This document shows positions 48,801-55,702 of a stretch of DNA of 64,000 bases, one piece after another. The translations under genes were made by a program, and so were the position numbers. A model generated the notes under the pieces. The model did not search any database and was not told where the DNA came from. It saw only the letters and a program-made list of their open reading frames with translations. The first letter of the stretch is position 1. Every line of letters begins with the position of its first letter. The stretch spans positions 154,475 to 218,474 of the forward strand of contig NZ_JAFIDN010000007.1 in NCBI RefSeq assembly GCF_017921895.1. The letters are read 5' to 3'. Source of the stretch: Natronogracilivirga saccharolytica (GTDB lineage Bacteria; Bacteroidota; Rhodothermia; Balneolales; Natronogracilivirgulaceae).

Positions 48801-48850
48801 TAAACAAAGATCTGTTTCAGCTGGAGCAACCCTTGCTCCTTTTACGATAA
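36803..48850 (+). CDS. giant exported protein (~4,015 residues), TANFOR-like N-terminus
   Basis: One uninterrupted frame of 12 kb. The start is the Met at 36803 (signal LLGLVVLAAGFMLHNTAAAQ); the frame opens at 36719. Order: residues ~35-185 resemble the TANFOR domain of large Bacteroidota surface proteins (LPSPYTDQLEQNF, VSLRPGTHIFTSFF); ~190-310 an Ig/fibronectin-like domain (PSDGSNVIQDMPSFVWTP); ~340-2,830 a very long beta-rich array with recurring SGxxxLD, FTxxGL and DGLxxxG phrases; ~2,840-3,350 mostly alpha-helical with coiled-coil character (DELIAEARRQAGEMGDQMNE, WEERAGILLEGE); ~3,357 to the end several fibronectin-like domains (TLSWNAQHESGN, WSGATDQLSGIHGYEYV). It has no C-terminal sorting domain. 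It lies between a barrel gene and two accessory genes, so it is probably a surface or periplasm-spanning filament or adhesin. Exact function unknown. Confidence 0.85.
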   Translation: MKRIAVYLKQPAALLGLVVLAAGFMLHNTAAAQGMTQVTIVGIPSTLPSPYTDQLEQNFRTGQYQVIFNYNTTASAPEMFEFNFVLSKDGAEQINITSEPVSLRPGTHIFTSFFDDIAFEEDVGDIIDQLDSKLRSQVVQAGTLPEGQYTIRIEARPVWQTGISYVQGMAVFNVRFPQPPVLVSPSDGSNVIQDMPSFVWTPVIGTEQAIFSYEMLLVELFQGQTPHQAIRSNRAYALTNVTGRTDIPYTPDFLPLEEGVNYAWQITAFDLSGVLPIRNEGRSEIYTFTYRKKTEPGTLDQIRQISELVLVPGFARLTGLDALEVSETMDTYVLNGQAVLIMDFEGQQPTEMRVSVQDLRLQKHSLNNPVLLGGTVKGTAPDLQYLKGQAASYVQLKEIQWRTGTGVTASAGIITPEDATVQASGNLTLQRSGISGTVTAKAGEGSFLALTGTKPLELGLTAITATFPDGNVTATARVLTIGEVSCEIPSMSLGEDTFTTYINCNLDETFYPAEDSDKLKITLQDFNGHVTGSWQDEGEFSYSASIRSSFGMLLDGEQGRYCGASGTLMLSDEDGIDMSNFRSDCVLPEPSLNLGFLNLAFRNPGLTALEYHAPDDWDFEFNFDAELFLPTAPNVKIPVIENITVTPAGIQFPQVTFDESILQPHMTVALDHLELALKNFSLENFVFPWFEWDGTGAGPWAFSFDAGMRLPDIPAYPEGLRNTSIDIFNAHISGEAVRGEVHMEGMTDCRWDFGAGYALEIHDIGGELAILFEDGALTPVADLDIDAEIFLGIPFVEEPPEIEKIRNHVSFTSTASGFTGGIENFAPAVPLEVGPYTADVTRSDLSFSYAAGGQAEAILSGSAVIDLGEDKSASGSFLLNLITGDFSDMQFELEGPFEWAIPKENSVLVFIVDSAVLTREGLFIDGRQSLQLGAETMGVTFDELLVDWRSFEVISGRIVLDEVFTFEAGIDEQTHELTYSASLSDTTLSLTPGVLMQLAGTVIIDSRGLHTSGSSSGALHFGEFAFENLEVVFTDDFAMGLSPFGVREGQADIFWDNQRIAMIDHSGFRPDFSFFGDEFLPDRIPLPTEEIAYLQIKQNEQLVVELNRLDDGTYEMQTKPGEPLKLVLPVLQGDQPHPPELDVSLSAFRLNPTTGNYIAGSVHADVPPDSPEFDLSGFGIPLTLNEIQYATQNINGSDFSALFLEGYLTLMEHDLGNEAGASLYIQSDGRVQGSVALPDLDTTIPLDPNSNMVEIHVSSVFGNVDIPMLPAGNPNFVFDLAGGFRINKFDGTPLGSAEMEARFNDQGFSVTRFEASALSEDAVLDLTYFSLKVDQISSLSMNYSPAAGFSYFADLDFTIGMKLPGWDLVEIPLKNVDIRNDIGIVIPPQDIHAGSLPGFAPRALDMGVFRLQPLAFRMERDTINIHDFSPGDLLALVPEMDFELSFPAFSDNAPAMAQQSLTLNSVGFSNGILSGSLLPYTPPRESVFLPLGPAGLHVDEISGGLYTTDENTQGFDVQLGGYFDMPEMFSGDDEACETSRVSFSLSSEGGFNGTIDDFLPCGELVLGPLSLGFGTSQLELAFADGAQSALLSGTASAVIEREGMSPVTASGALTFDLINMEIISGSIGISDSFTWHMPIEDPLFGFTVYSASIDSDGLTFSAGGTMNVGEGTISTNFNDFNLNLRDGSVSAGSVDILSAFAIDVSLYPTQWKISDPDAERDYEYGLRLVMPPDLTIDKDGLMVDGASWAALSFGDETYDALSLHFVEMAVGIRPVGVTSGRADLMLDDGDEPVRLAWFDADGFHADQLLRAVPFPDTLNLPSPDIAYIVLKNEQGQHLVQSRAVEGGVEIYTDQPVPLVIAAFADDPADVMQIDVSFSDVVINDAYEVTGGSISVDVSQTPLNLAQYGDFPVSITALHFQKLPDQPYRLYADARLTLPEALTDLEILVEQIMMGPGGFADATFSVGTYTTSHTEGDAPAVYSRSFADGAFAIDVRGVELTFGDNPSYKFSGDISSSFLTNADGDTTIIHIAADYSADNWAFSLDVDHITPQEMPIGQAWLILDALSPEFDGGDFNLVLDGRIVMSDLTGDEMEVGIEGLRIGTSGVSIANVNTDDLVPQSLTMFGQPDMLTITGLDIELTPANHLLIELSGNLNLFEGKDPFYFSDLKLGTDGTLELGAGSMALLGDPPVVLMGDYLVLNALQLNIQDGMVMLTASTQATLPDPLSASAPMHITVDHQGNVSVDGPAFVIENVYAGLGDLATFRLTGAGMKIDNIFHSQMTFFASAEIDINGNVIQFGQPGSSETWGIRYRMADQKLEWDITNTPDFQFETGFFALTISNTYLTNPADALFGVSLDANASFLLEGVGGAGLQLEGFEITTAGIGSMGNVTGGGFSFASAISVQVGSFDWGRNEQITVIRQDGDDKSNPGGSEESFYVNEFLRFASDNGSAVSISVEGGFSGEIEEIFYYRTSESLYLNIEGVDLKFSDHARLFASLEYEHQPNGFMMRVAGGGSFETAAGQSYGLAAMGRMSTLNNQFSFGIFVSVQADIPLFPGVVSLTEAGGGFFYNATNQDFEDVAALTDYDFYSETEPWVEKSGDYDFAVALVAGAGVVGVGGAYAVDGRTMILITDQWFAMDVQGTLLSQGSRLTAGMYLEAEWTPVLRIAGGVGARLDYASILSGEIAIDFFVIEDHQNSTDDEMAVHWAIHGDGYLDIIGGIATAEAAFMISTGGFYTEVKVAQGFDVWLISASSNWEGAIWWIYGGQFGAYVEIGFEATLFQVASIGGSLKGALIVDAGYLVYASANAYVSVRWVYTGDVTVWVSMQDGRFRGGRGSNSEYDELIAEARRQAGEMGDQMNEALAAAGALRDMPEVLMMSEEVLAAAGERLAGAPLFIQYMYFIFITSNELGMAEQPSIHRNIANLFLQGDRPPPASDYQLAALRTAMDQNFDQLMDVIQQVEGHLSQTYELALEWEERAGILLEGEVADPRQVVNMNWNQETNQPPSFRVDPDQAAHNRESLEDLKRAVDELDAYYMTAIDSVSSYISRIEMALADQVIDYTRALPRPGRTGQLRSLQATRPGANSVSRQYAKTTEAIDHFYGNYVSHRRSTHRWAGQQLSDFHNLRLGTGAASVREAVIRGNENMLTEAFENFVNLYGTNFSLAFNYIHEHRLDYWITQFPGNINPTSLRLAPGISYNLADYLPDQTVNKLIEVAAYRQFYVHSLDPGTTADEALTERQNFIDQMEGFASDDLQSLFINFVQKGIEFWYQMPRMGLEGVRDISLVQADSVSAIYREGIQELEAAHQAFTTTIDEIYKIKASLTMSLHGMVDIYAGRRADLAGEEAAADLLSMKEELEQLLMPPRITGIQVNKNLSGYSNKVTLSWNAQHESGNIVESGYYLAPGTVASVFVDGLLSAGDETDVTRYLFKEHSEEIVRNMRAVIRVRGPSGTAISRPATFSAAVDQYASYQGYAEADGVSQNIEAVDTPPPSTPVVSLDYNQTVRNRIHSAGARFHTWTERCYWTNLPDELRFVASSFDAESDIAAFEYALGSTRGATDIKDWTRTPGREVIQPDQVTYGGQNLTQEIIIRHLHLETAPHYLSVRAINGVDLVSEVREVADPIRFDAEPPSAPLITDEDIVMPPVDGLLHITQAATTSDQQFVDPSPMSVAEPMMTINWSGATDQLSGIHGYEYVITTDNDDEAAFMNLDDVVFTSDTRASFSEAPLSFTDEIYVFVRSVDNAGNRSQTAAQVGPIVALDPTRPSIPVIRARGKPDGIGFHLIRPSLDWETDVARYEFTAGTHHSAENLFPWTPLGTYEVRQELLRYKMFAMHGQSATSLAAPYLKIPLDNIPVNTRLYLRLRSVNHQGTVSGTGHSGWVAHDTTPPLNPSVSLSRTGDSMTIEVGNIRDPQSGISRVEYRVVDTSYHDDRLRSLTPRLANVVGWTDLFPIGHIQYGTLGGSQTVAIGDHDYQQLKVYVRVTNGNGMQTTVTRTPSFHYSPVNKDLFQLEQPLLLLR

Positions 48851-48868
48851 TTAAGCCTGAGGGATGAT

Positions 48869-50911
48869 GTGATAAATAGAACAAGCTTACTGGCGGCCGG
48901 CATGCAAAGAGCAATTGTACTAGCACCGGTGCTGGCACTATCCGCAGTCTTCATCTGGAATGATGCAGCAGCACAGATTGATGCCGACCGGCTGCGCCAT
49001 GCAGTGAGGGGCGATAGTGTTTTTGTCTACCATATTCAGCAGGTGCCTGTCGGACAGGGGTTCAATATCTATCGCCGGGATGAGGGGGTCGATGAGTTTG
49101 TCCGCCTGAATGAATTTCCGGTTCAGGGAGTGGTTTATCCCGACGAATTGCCATCCGCTCTGGGTGAATTGTATGAACAGGTACAATCCGCGCTTGAAGC
49201 CCAAAACCCGGTTCAGACATTTTTTGCTCTCCGGTCAAACTCCATTCTGGGGCGACTGTATACTTTTGTTCATCCGGAAGTGGCCGCAGCTCTGGGGCGT
49301 CTTTATATCGATACCACCGCAGCCCCCGGAGAAAAAGTCTCCTACCGTATTGAGTTTGTGGATGATCTCGGCCGGCCTACAGGAACAGTACTGGAGGAAG
49401 ATGTTACACTGGAAGAGATGATCCCTGAACCACCGTCAGATATTCAGCTGTCCAATGACGGCTATGCCATGACCATCAATTGGCACTATCCTTCATCCGG
49501 AAGAGTGGATGATAAGGTTATCCGGTTTGAAATCCTGGAATCCGGCCCCGACCGCGATGATTTCAGGGTAGTCAATACCCGGTTTATTCTCCGGGATGAC
49601 AATCAAACCGAATATGTGCACCATTTTACCACCAGCAGACTGGGAATACCGGTACAGTATACGATTACCGCCGTGGACATCACCGGCAGACAAGGACCTG
49701 CAGGGGAAATTGTGGATTTCTTCATCGAAGATAACATCCCGCCCGGTGTTGTTGAACACGTTGCCGCACAATTCGTGGAAGATGTTATTGAAGTCACCTG
49801 GCCGGTGAGCCCGGAACCGGACCTTTCCGGCTACCGGGTTTATCGCAGTACCGATTTGTCAGGTGAGTTTGAATTACTTCAGGAAGATCTTGTCGATCCT
49901 TTTTTCCCCGTTTACAGAGACCGTGATATTGAGGAAAATGTACGCTATTTCTACAAGGTAACTGCCGTCGATTTCTCCGGCAATGAAAGTGCAATGAGCG
50001 CTGCAGCAATGCGGCATGTGCCCGACCGGACTCCGCCTCCGGCCCCGGAAGAATTCCGGGCCGAATTCCTGAAAGATGAAGGGACAGTCCATTTGAGATG
50101 GGCTGTAGGAGAACGACCCCGGGATTTTCGGACATATATTGTACTTCGCCGAAAAATTTCAGAAGCAGGAGAAACCATTTTTGATCAGCTGACGCATGAT
50201 GACTACCGCCGGAATGAGTTTATGGATCCCGGTGCAGGAGGTCTCGGTTTTGAAGAGGGTGTTTTCTATGAATACGGAGTTTTGGCAGCCGACAGCTCCC
50301 GTAATTTCAGTGACACAACAAAAATACTCTTGCAAGTACCTCTGGTAACTCCGCCGGAACCGCCGGGTAATGTCATGGCTGTAAATCATGACGGTATCCG
50401 GGTCAATGTCAGTTGGACACAGACTCCTTCCGGTGCGGTTGTCTACTATAATGTGGCCAGGGAGACACCGGATAACGAACTGACTCATTTCAGACGCCTG
50501 CCCGTCCGGGAAAGACGCTTGAGAGATGAAACCGTAGAATTGGGCATGGAATACCGTTACGCTGTGAGTGCTGTGGATTCGGCTGGTAACGAGAGCGAAC
50601 CGGTGTTCAGTGATAAGGTTCAGGTACGCAACTATGATCCGCCTCGTCAGGTACGTAATGTTCGCATTGCTGAGATTGAGGACGGATTGGAAATTTCCTG
50701 GGAACCGGTTGTTTCCGCCCATCTGGCGGGGTATAAAGTCTACCGGTCCGGTCTGGCGACAGGGGTGTATGAGCCGTTGACGGAAGACCCGATAGAAGAT
50801 ACACGGGTGATTGTTGAAGAGCACCCCGTACAGATGTGGTACCGCATCCGGGCCGTGGATATTTCAGGAAATGAAAGCAGACCGAGTGAGCCTGTGAGAG
50901 CCGGGAGTTAA
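48869..50911 (+). CDS. fibronectin type III repeat protein of the giant-protein operon
   Basis: About 680 residues from a GTG at 48869, 18 bases after the giant gene; a Met at 48902 is an alternative. The signal is VLAPVLALSAVFIWNDAAAQ. It is built of about five fibronectin-III domains, each with the tryptophan strand and the GYKVYRS-type strand: PDLSGYRVYRSTDLSGEFE, YFYKVTAVDFSGNESAMS, RYAVSAVDSAGNESEP, LAGYKVYRSGLATGVYEPL, WYRIRAVDISGNESRPSEP. The C-terminal domains of the giant protein use the same phrases, so the two may bind the same partner or each other. Confidence 0.82.
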   Translation: MINRTSLLAAGMQRAIVLAPVLALSAVFIWNDAAAQIDADRLRHAVRGDSVFVYHIQQVPVGQGFNIYRRDEGVDEFVRLNEFPVQGVVYPDELPSALGELYEQVQSALEAQNPVQTFFALRSNSILGRLYTFVHPEVAAALGRLYIDTTAAPGEKVSYRIEFVDDLGRPTGTVLEEDVTLEEMIPEPPSDIQLSNDGYAMTINWHYPSSGRVDDKVIRFEILESGPDRDDFRVVNTRFILRDDNQTEYVHHFTTSRLGIPVQYTITAVDITGRQGPAGEIVDFFIEDNIPPGVVEHVAAQFVEDVIEVTWPVSPEPDLSGYRVYRSTDLSGEFELLQEDLVDPFFPVYRDRDIEENVRYFYKVTAVDFSGNESAMSAAAMRHVPDRTPPPAPEEFRAEFLKDEGTVHLRWAVGERPRDFRTYIVLRRKISEAGETIFDQLTHDDYRRNEFMDPGAGGLGFEEGVFYEYGVLAADSSRNFSDTTKILLQVPLVTPPEPPGNVMAVNHDGIRVNVSWTQTPSGAVVYYNVARETPDNELTHFRRLPVRERRLRDETVELGMEYRYAVSAVDSAGNESEPVFSDKVQVRNYDPPRQVRNVRIAEIEDGLEISWEPVVSAHLAGYKVYRSGLATGVYEPLTEDPIEDTRVIVEEHPVQMWYRIRAVDISGNESRPSEPVRAGS

Positions 50912-50912
50912 T

Positions 50913-52967
50913 GTGACAATGAATAATGCCGTTTTTCAAATCTGCAAATATGCCATACCGGTACTGATTATCTTCTTTTCAGCAGCTTGGGCCGGTGCGA
51001 AACCTCCGGAATTTCGGGAGGGTTTTCGGCTTTATCAGCAGGGAGACTATTACAGAGCTATCTTTGCACTGGAGCGGGTCATCGAACGGTATCCGCAGCA
51101 TTCAGATGCACATCTGCTGCTTGCTTCATCCTATCTGGAAACAGGCGATGCACTGACTGCCGGGCAAAAGGCTGAACGCGCTGTTGAACTGTTTCCGGCC
51201 ATACCCGCACATCGCTGGATTTATGCCGAGGCTTTGCTGCAGCAGAAAATGTTCCGCAGGGCTCTTGATGAATACAAAAAGCTGAAAGATGAGTTCAGTC
51301 GCAGCAAATCATTGAAGCCTCTTGAGATAACCGATGAGCAGGTGGATCAGAGAATAGGTCTTGTCTATCAGGCACTGTCGGGAAGATCTTTTCAGGAAAA
51401 TCAAATAACAACAGCTGTCAGTCAGATGCGGCAGGCAGTTGAACATCTGAAAGATTCAGTTCAGGTGCACAAAGCCCTTATCTTTCTGCTGACGGAATCA
51501 GAGGCGTATAAAGAGGCCATTCAGGCAGTCGATTACGCCCGTAATTTTTTCCCGGATGATACGGAACTGCTGCAGATGAAAGCCGGAATCTACTATCGCA
51601 TGGATGACCGGAAGGCGTTGCTTGACCAGTATGAGGAGCTGTACCAGAATGCTCCGGAAGATGTAACCAACGGCTTGATATATGCCGGGTTGTTGCACGC
51701 CCATCAGCGTTCAGCCGAAGCTCTCACAGTTCTCGAAGATCTTCTGAAACGTCACCCGGAAAAGCGGCAGATTTATCACATGCTGGCCGATATATATGAG
51801 CGGCAGTTTCACACGGAAGCCCGGATCGCCGTACTTCGGAAAATGGAAAAACAGTTTCCGGACGAACCGGAAATTTCCAAAAATATTGCACTGGCATATG
51901 AGTCAGAAGAAATGTGGCAGCACGCAAGAGCTGTTTATGATTCGCTTGCACTTGAAACGGGTGATGAACTCAAATACCGGCTTGCAATAGCGCACACTTA
52001 CGCAGCTCAGGACTCTCTTGAGGCTGCATATGACATCTACCAAAAGCTCACACAACACTTTCCGGACAATGATGAAGTGCATTTCAAGAAAGGGAGAAAC
52101 CTTGAAACCCGTCGCAAATGGGAAGCAGCCTATGCGGTTTATCGAAACTTGCTGTTGACAGCCGGTGTCGTTCATCCGGAATATTATCTTCGTCTCGGTG
52201 TGGCGGCAAAAAAAACGGGCAAACAATCAGAAGCTCTTGAGTATCTGCAAAAGGCTGTTAACCGGGGGGCAGATGATCCCGAAGCCAATTTGTATTTGTC
52301 CCGGTTTTTTCTGGAAAAGGGAGACCCTGAAGAAGCTGCTTTACAGGCGGAAAGGGCTCTTTACAGAACGCTCGCAGCAATGGCGGAACACCGCCAGGCC
52401 CTTGACACCCGGATTCAGCAGGAAGGATTGCAAGCTTACACAAGCGGTGAAGCGGATTTCAGAGAATTGGATAAACTGGATCGGCTGGCGGAAGAATCTT
52501 TTCTCTGGTTCACCGGAAATTTCAGCGAATCCACGGTTAATCCGGTTATTGATGATCTGCTGACAACATACCGGACATCTGGCAGGCTCCATTATTTAAC
52601 CGGTGTATACTATACTTCAAAGGGACACCAAAACAAAGCACTTTCTCATCTGTCAGATGCTGTCAGGTTTGCACCAAGGCTGATGGAAGCGCACAAAGAG
52701 CAGGCCCGCATACTGGAGGAACAAGGAGACCCAATTGGTGCCATCGCAGCCTGGGAGCGTGCAGGTGCATTGGCTCCGGATGCTCCGGAGCCTTACCGGG
52801 CATTGATCAGGTTGTACCGGACGCAGGGAGAACTGGACATACTGTGCGACAGGTGGCTGGCGCGCTACCGGGCACGGCCCCGTGATGAAACGTTGAAAGC
52901 CTTTTTGATTGAGGCCTTGCATAAAGCTGATCGTTTTGAAGAAGCCGGCAGATTAATCAATAATTGA
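50913..52967 (+). CDS. TPR-repeat protein, last gene of the giant-protein operon
   Basis: About 684 residues beginning one base after the fibronectin gene (GTG at 50913, or ATG at 50919). The signal is YAIPVLIIFFSAAWAGA. Around fifteen tetratricopeptide-like helical pairs follow: GFRLYQQGDYYRAIFALERV, AHLLLASSYLETGDALTAGQ, LHYLTGVYYTSKGHQNKALS, AIAAWERAGALAPDAPEPYR. It is a periplasmic or envelope scaffold, presumably holding or assembling the products of the three genes before it. No enzymatic motif. Confidence 0.85.
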   Translation: MTMNNAVFQICKYAIPVLIIFFSAAWAGAKPPEFREGFRLYQQGDYYRAIFALERVIERYPQHSDAHLLLASSYLETGDALTAGQKAERAVELFPAIPAHRWIYAEALLQQKMFRRALDEYKKLKDEFSRSKSLKPLEITDEQVDQRIGLVYQALSGRSFQENQITTAVSQMRQAVEHLKDSVQVHKALIFLLTESEAYKEAIQAVDYARNFFPDDTELLQMKAGIYYRMDDRKALLDQYEELYQNAPEDVTNGLIYAGLLHAHQRSAEALTVLEDLLKRHPEKRQIYHMLADIYERQFHTEARIAVLRKMEKQFPDEPEISKNIALAYESEEMWQHARAVYDSLALETGDELKYRLAIAHTYAAQDSLEAAYDIYQKLTQHFPDNDEVHFKKGRNLETRRKWEAAYAVYRNLLLTAGVVHPEYYLRLGVAAKKTGKQSEALEYLQKAVNRGADDPEANLYLSRFFLEKGDPEEAALQAERALYRTLAAMAEHRQALDTRIQQEGLQAYTSGEADFRELDKLDRLAEESFLWFTGNFSESTVNPVIDDLLTTYRTSGRLHYLTGVYYTSKGHQNKALSHLSDAVRFAPRLMEAHKEQARILEEQGDPIGAIAAWERAGALAPDAPEPYRALIRLYRTQGELDILCDRWLARYRARPRDETLKAFLIEALHKADRFEEAGRLINN

Positions 52968-53021
52968 ACAGACAGCTGGCGGCTTTTTGCTTCCGCAGAA
53001 ACGGTGAAGGCCAATTATGTT

Positions 53022-53038
53022 CCGGGATCTGCTCCCGG
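53022..53038. terminator. possible bidirectional terminator hairpin
   Basis: A perfect CCGGGA-TCTGC-TCCCGG hairpin lies between the ends of the TPR gene (rightward) and the BsuPI-like gene (leftward). The position suits a shared terminator, but no strong T-run follows on either strand, so the call is weak. Confidence 0.3.
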
Positions 53039-53097
53039 TCTGCCTGAAAATTTACCGGGAATAATTTTTGCCAAATACGAGAAGTGGATCATTTATC

Positions 53098-53735
53098 TTA
53101 CTTCGCAAATGTCATTTGCCTGGTCCGCACTACATCATCAAAGGCAAGGCGATACAGGTATGTGCCACTGGATATGCCTGCAGGTTCCCAAACGACTGTG
53201 TGCGGTCCCGGCGGAAGAATAGTGAATCCTTGCGCTTCGACAAACGGGCATTTTGAAAGCTTCCGTTAATCTGACCATGGATTACCTGTTTTCCGTCTTT
53301 GTCCGGAACCCCGTGTTTGGCAGGATCAAGTTCCCATATCCAGCTGTACGTGTACCCAGCTTCAAATTCGTACTCCCAGCCCATGCCATCCTGGACGGTC
53401 TGGAATTGCACGGAGTTGATTCCTATATAGGTACCGCCCTTGCCGCCGCTTGCAGTGTAGTAAAGTGTCGAGTCGGTGTCATTGAAGATGGAAACACGGA
53501 CTTCAATGGTTTCCCCGTATTCGTATTCGGTTTTATCCGTTTCCAGAATCATCTGCTGTGAAAAAACCGGCACACCCGCTGTAAATGACAGCAGAAAGCA
53601 CAAGGGGAGAAACAAGATGCGCAGAAAGAAGAAACCGTTACGGTTTCGCAAGCAGCTGAAAAAAATCAAACGCGTTTTTCTCATCCAATCGATGAGGCAG
53701 CATGTAAACAGCAAACTGCACTTAGTGGTTTTCAT
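53098..53735 (-). pseudogene. BsuPI-like secreted protein gene, apparently frameshifted
   Basis: The frame from 53735 encodes a signal (FLRILFLPLCFLLSFTAGVP) and a beta-sandwich like the BsuPI intracellular-proteinase-inhibitor domain (DKTEYEYGETIEVRVSIFND, YTYSWIWELDPAKHGVPDKD, GKQVIHGQI). After about 53265 this frame continues as unlikely sequence to a stop at 53130. A second frame over the same bases reads KCPFVEAQGFTILPPGPHTV and ISSGTYLYRLAFDDVV to RTRQMTFAK, stopping at 53098: a convincing C-terminal end of the GTYLYRL type common in this phylum. A one- or two-base shift near 53240-53270 therefore splits the gene. It is either a recent pseudogene or a sequencing error. Confidence 0.65.
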
Positions 53736-53826
53736 AACCTGAGTAGTACTGACTCAACGCAATTCATTTTTAAAGTACTATTAATCCGGTCATATTTCCA
53801 AAATCATCGTAAACCGGCAAAAAAGG

Positions 53827-54189
53827 CTATTGGTTCGGGCCTTCGGATAGTTCAAAGCCGATTTTTTCTGCCTTTTCCACGTCATCGGTGTGAATCAGGG
53901 CATAGTGGATGGCCGCATAGGAAGGACAGCTGCAGGCACCACAGACTCCCAAGTGTTCCTTGTCGGTATCAAATAGGTCAATTCCTCTGGATTTCAGAAG
54001 CTTTTCCGTATCAGGAGGTTCATAATTATCATCAGGATCACATTGTTGTCCGCCTGAAAAAACCTGCTCCACCCAGGCCTCATTTTCCTCGCCGGGCTCA
54101 TCAGATATCAGCTTGTGATCCGACATCAGATCACAGGAAAAAAGCAGAAATAATGCAGCGAGCGGAATGATATGTTTTTTCAGATGCAT
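53827..54189 (-). CDS. small cysteine-containing lipoprotein, unknown function
   Basis: A 120-residue lipoprotein (signal IIPLAALFLLFSC with Cys as lipidation site). It is acidic, with a C-terminal Cys cluster CGACSCPSYAAIHYALIH. The CxxCxC spacing could bind a metal or form disulfides in the periplasm. I do not recognise the family. It stands alone on the minus strand. Confidence 0.6.
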   Translation of the reverse strand: MHLKKHIIPLAALFLLFSCDLMSDHKLISDEPGEENEAWVEQVFSGGQQCDPDDNYEPPDTEKLLKSRGIDLFDTDKEHLGVCGACSCPSYAAIHYALIHTDDVEKAEKIGFELSEGPNQ

Positions 54190-54563
54190 GGGAATGGGCC
54201 ATTAAAGGATGAGAATTCGGTTCATATCAACTACACGTAAATGCACTTCATTACTTTGAAAATAATCCTTTGAAAGTGATCTAAGAAATCAGAATATAAA
54301 AGTGATGCGGTTTGCACTCGGCTGCCTAAAGCACAGGCGTAACGTAATCTAAAATATTCATGATGACCTGCAACTCGGCGGATTTCAATAAGATCCGGCT
54401 GAAGTTGTTGTATTGTTACACATGAAATCATTCAATGACGGAATGTCAGAGCTCCGGTTATGCAGCGGCATTTGCAAATCGGATTTCACTTGACTGTCGG
54501 AGATATTTGCGCTAAGTGACAGCGACAACCTGTTTGTCACGGTGAATAAGTACTGTAAGACGG
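54190..54563. other. gene-free stretch
   Basis: A 374-base gap between the lipoprotein gene start and the stop of the homocysteine methyltransferase-like gene. I see no coding frame with protein-like content, RNA gene or clear repeat. The left part should hold the lipoprotein promoter. Confidence 0.4.
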
Positions 54564-55472
54564 CTACTGCTCAGTTACATATCCCGCGTCGATCAGCTTG
54601 CCGGTCAAAGCCTTGATATGTTCAGGACCTGCCTCGCAGCAACCACCCACTATGCTGGCGCCCAGTCTGACCCAGCCAAGCCCGTGTTCCGCATATGAAA
54701 CGGGATCCAGATCTTTGCGCACTTCCAATACATCCACCGTGCCGCCCGGAGCAAGTGCATCCACCGATGCGAAAGCGTTGGCATAGCCTCCAAACGCGAC
54801 ACCGGTTTTTGCGAGAACATCCATGGCAGTGGTTACCGCTTCAGGCACAGAACAGTTTACCAGTATACTCTCCGCACCAGCAGATGCGATCTCTTCCGCC
54901 GCTTCGGTCAGAGACTCACCGGAGCGCAGAAATCTGCCGTCATCATCATCCACAGTAAAAGCCACCCATACCGGCAGGTTGCTCTCCCTGGCAGCGATGG
55001 TCGCCGCACGGGCTTCTCGGGTAACGGACATGGTTTCGCAAAGAAAGAGGTCGACTCCCCGGGCCTGCAGCGAAACTATCTGGCGGTAGGACCGCAGAGA
55101 GGCAGCATTGTCAGGTACAATTTCGGAACGGTAGCTCGCAACAAGCGGAGGCAGACAACCTGCGATGCGGACATCCTTGCCGCTTTGTTCACAAGCTTTG
55201 CGGGCTGCATCCAGCGCAGAAGCATGCAACGGTTCCAGCAACCCCGGGTCGGCGTCCCGGGCAAGACGCTGCGGCGTGGCGCTGTAGGTGTTCAAGGTGA
55301 TGACACGTGCCCCGGCGTCTATGAAATCGCGATGGGCTTCCACAACCAGATCCGGTTCATCCAGCATGACCTGGGCAGACCAGAGCGGGGATGCCGGCCG
55401 GTTGCTGCGCCGACGAAGCTCCTGTCCCATTCCACCATCCAGAACGGTCACTTCACTCCGATTCAGGTTCAT
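54564..55472 (-). CDS. homocysteine S-methyltransferase family protein
   Basis: A 302-residue TIM-barrel methyltransferase domain. N-terminal TVLDGGMGQELRRR, substrate region VITLNTYSATPQRL, and the zinc-ligand cysteines in ILVNCSVPEAV and VGGCCEAGPEHI (the GGCC motif). The family moves a methyl group from S-methylmethionine or a related donor to homocysteine. The size fits MmuM-like stand-alone enzymes; the methyl donor is not readable. Confidence 0.88.
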   Translation of the reverse strand: MNLNRSEVTVLDGGMGQELRRRSNRPASPLWSAQVMLDEPDLVVEAHRDFIDAGARVITLNTYSATPQRLARDADPGLLEPLHASALDAARKACEQSGKDVRIAGCLPPLVASYRSEIVPDNAASLRSYRQIVSLQARGVDLFLCETMSVTREARAATIAARESNLPVWVAFTVDDDDGRFLRSGESLTEAAEEIASAGAESILVNCSVPEAVTTAMDVLAKTGVAFGGYANAFASVDALAPGGTVDVLEVRKDLDPVSYAEHGLGWVRLGASIVGGCCEAGPEHIKALTGKLIDAGYVTEQ

Positions 55473-55702
55473 ATCAGTCTGTTTATGTTATTTGATGCAG
55501 GTCAGAGATTTATGGCAGGATTTATTAAGCAGCCGTGTAATCCACGAGAAATCCGGCTCTCTGCTTTAAAAAAGTTCTTCCGTGAGGGTCATTCTGTCAA
55601 CCATTTGTTGATGTTGAGGTGGTGCGCTAATGTTATGCGTGACCGGACGAGTCCGGAGCGCCAGCGGACAATATGATCCTCGTCTACGCTATGGTCAGGC
55701 GC

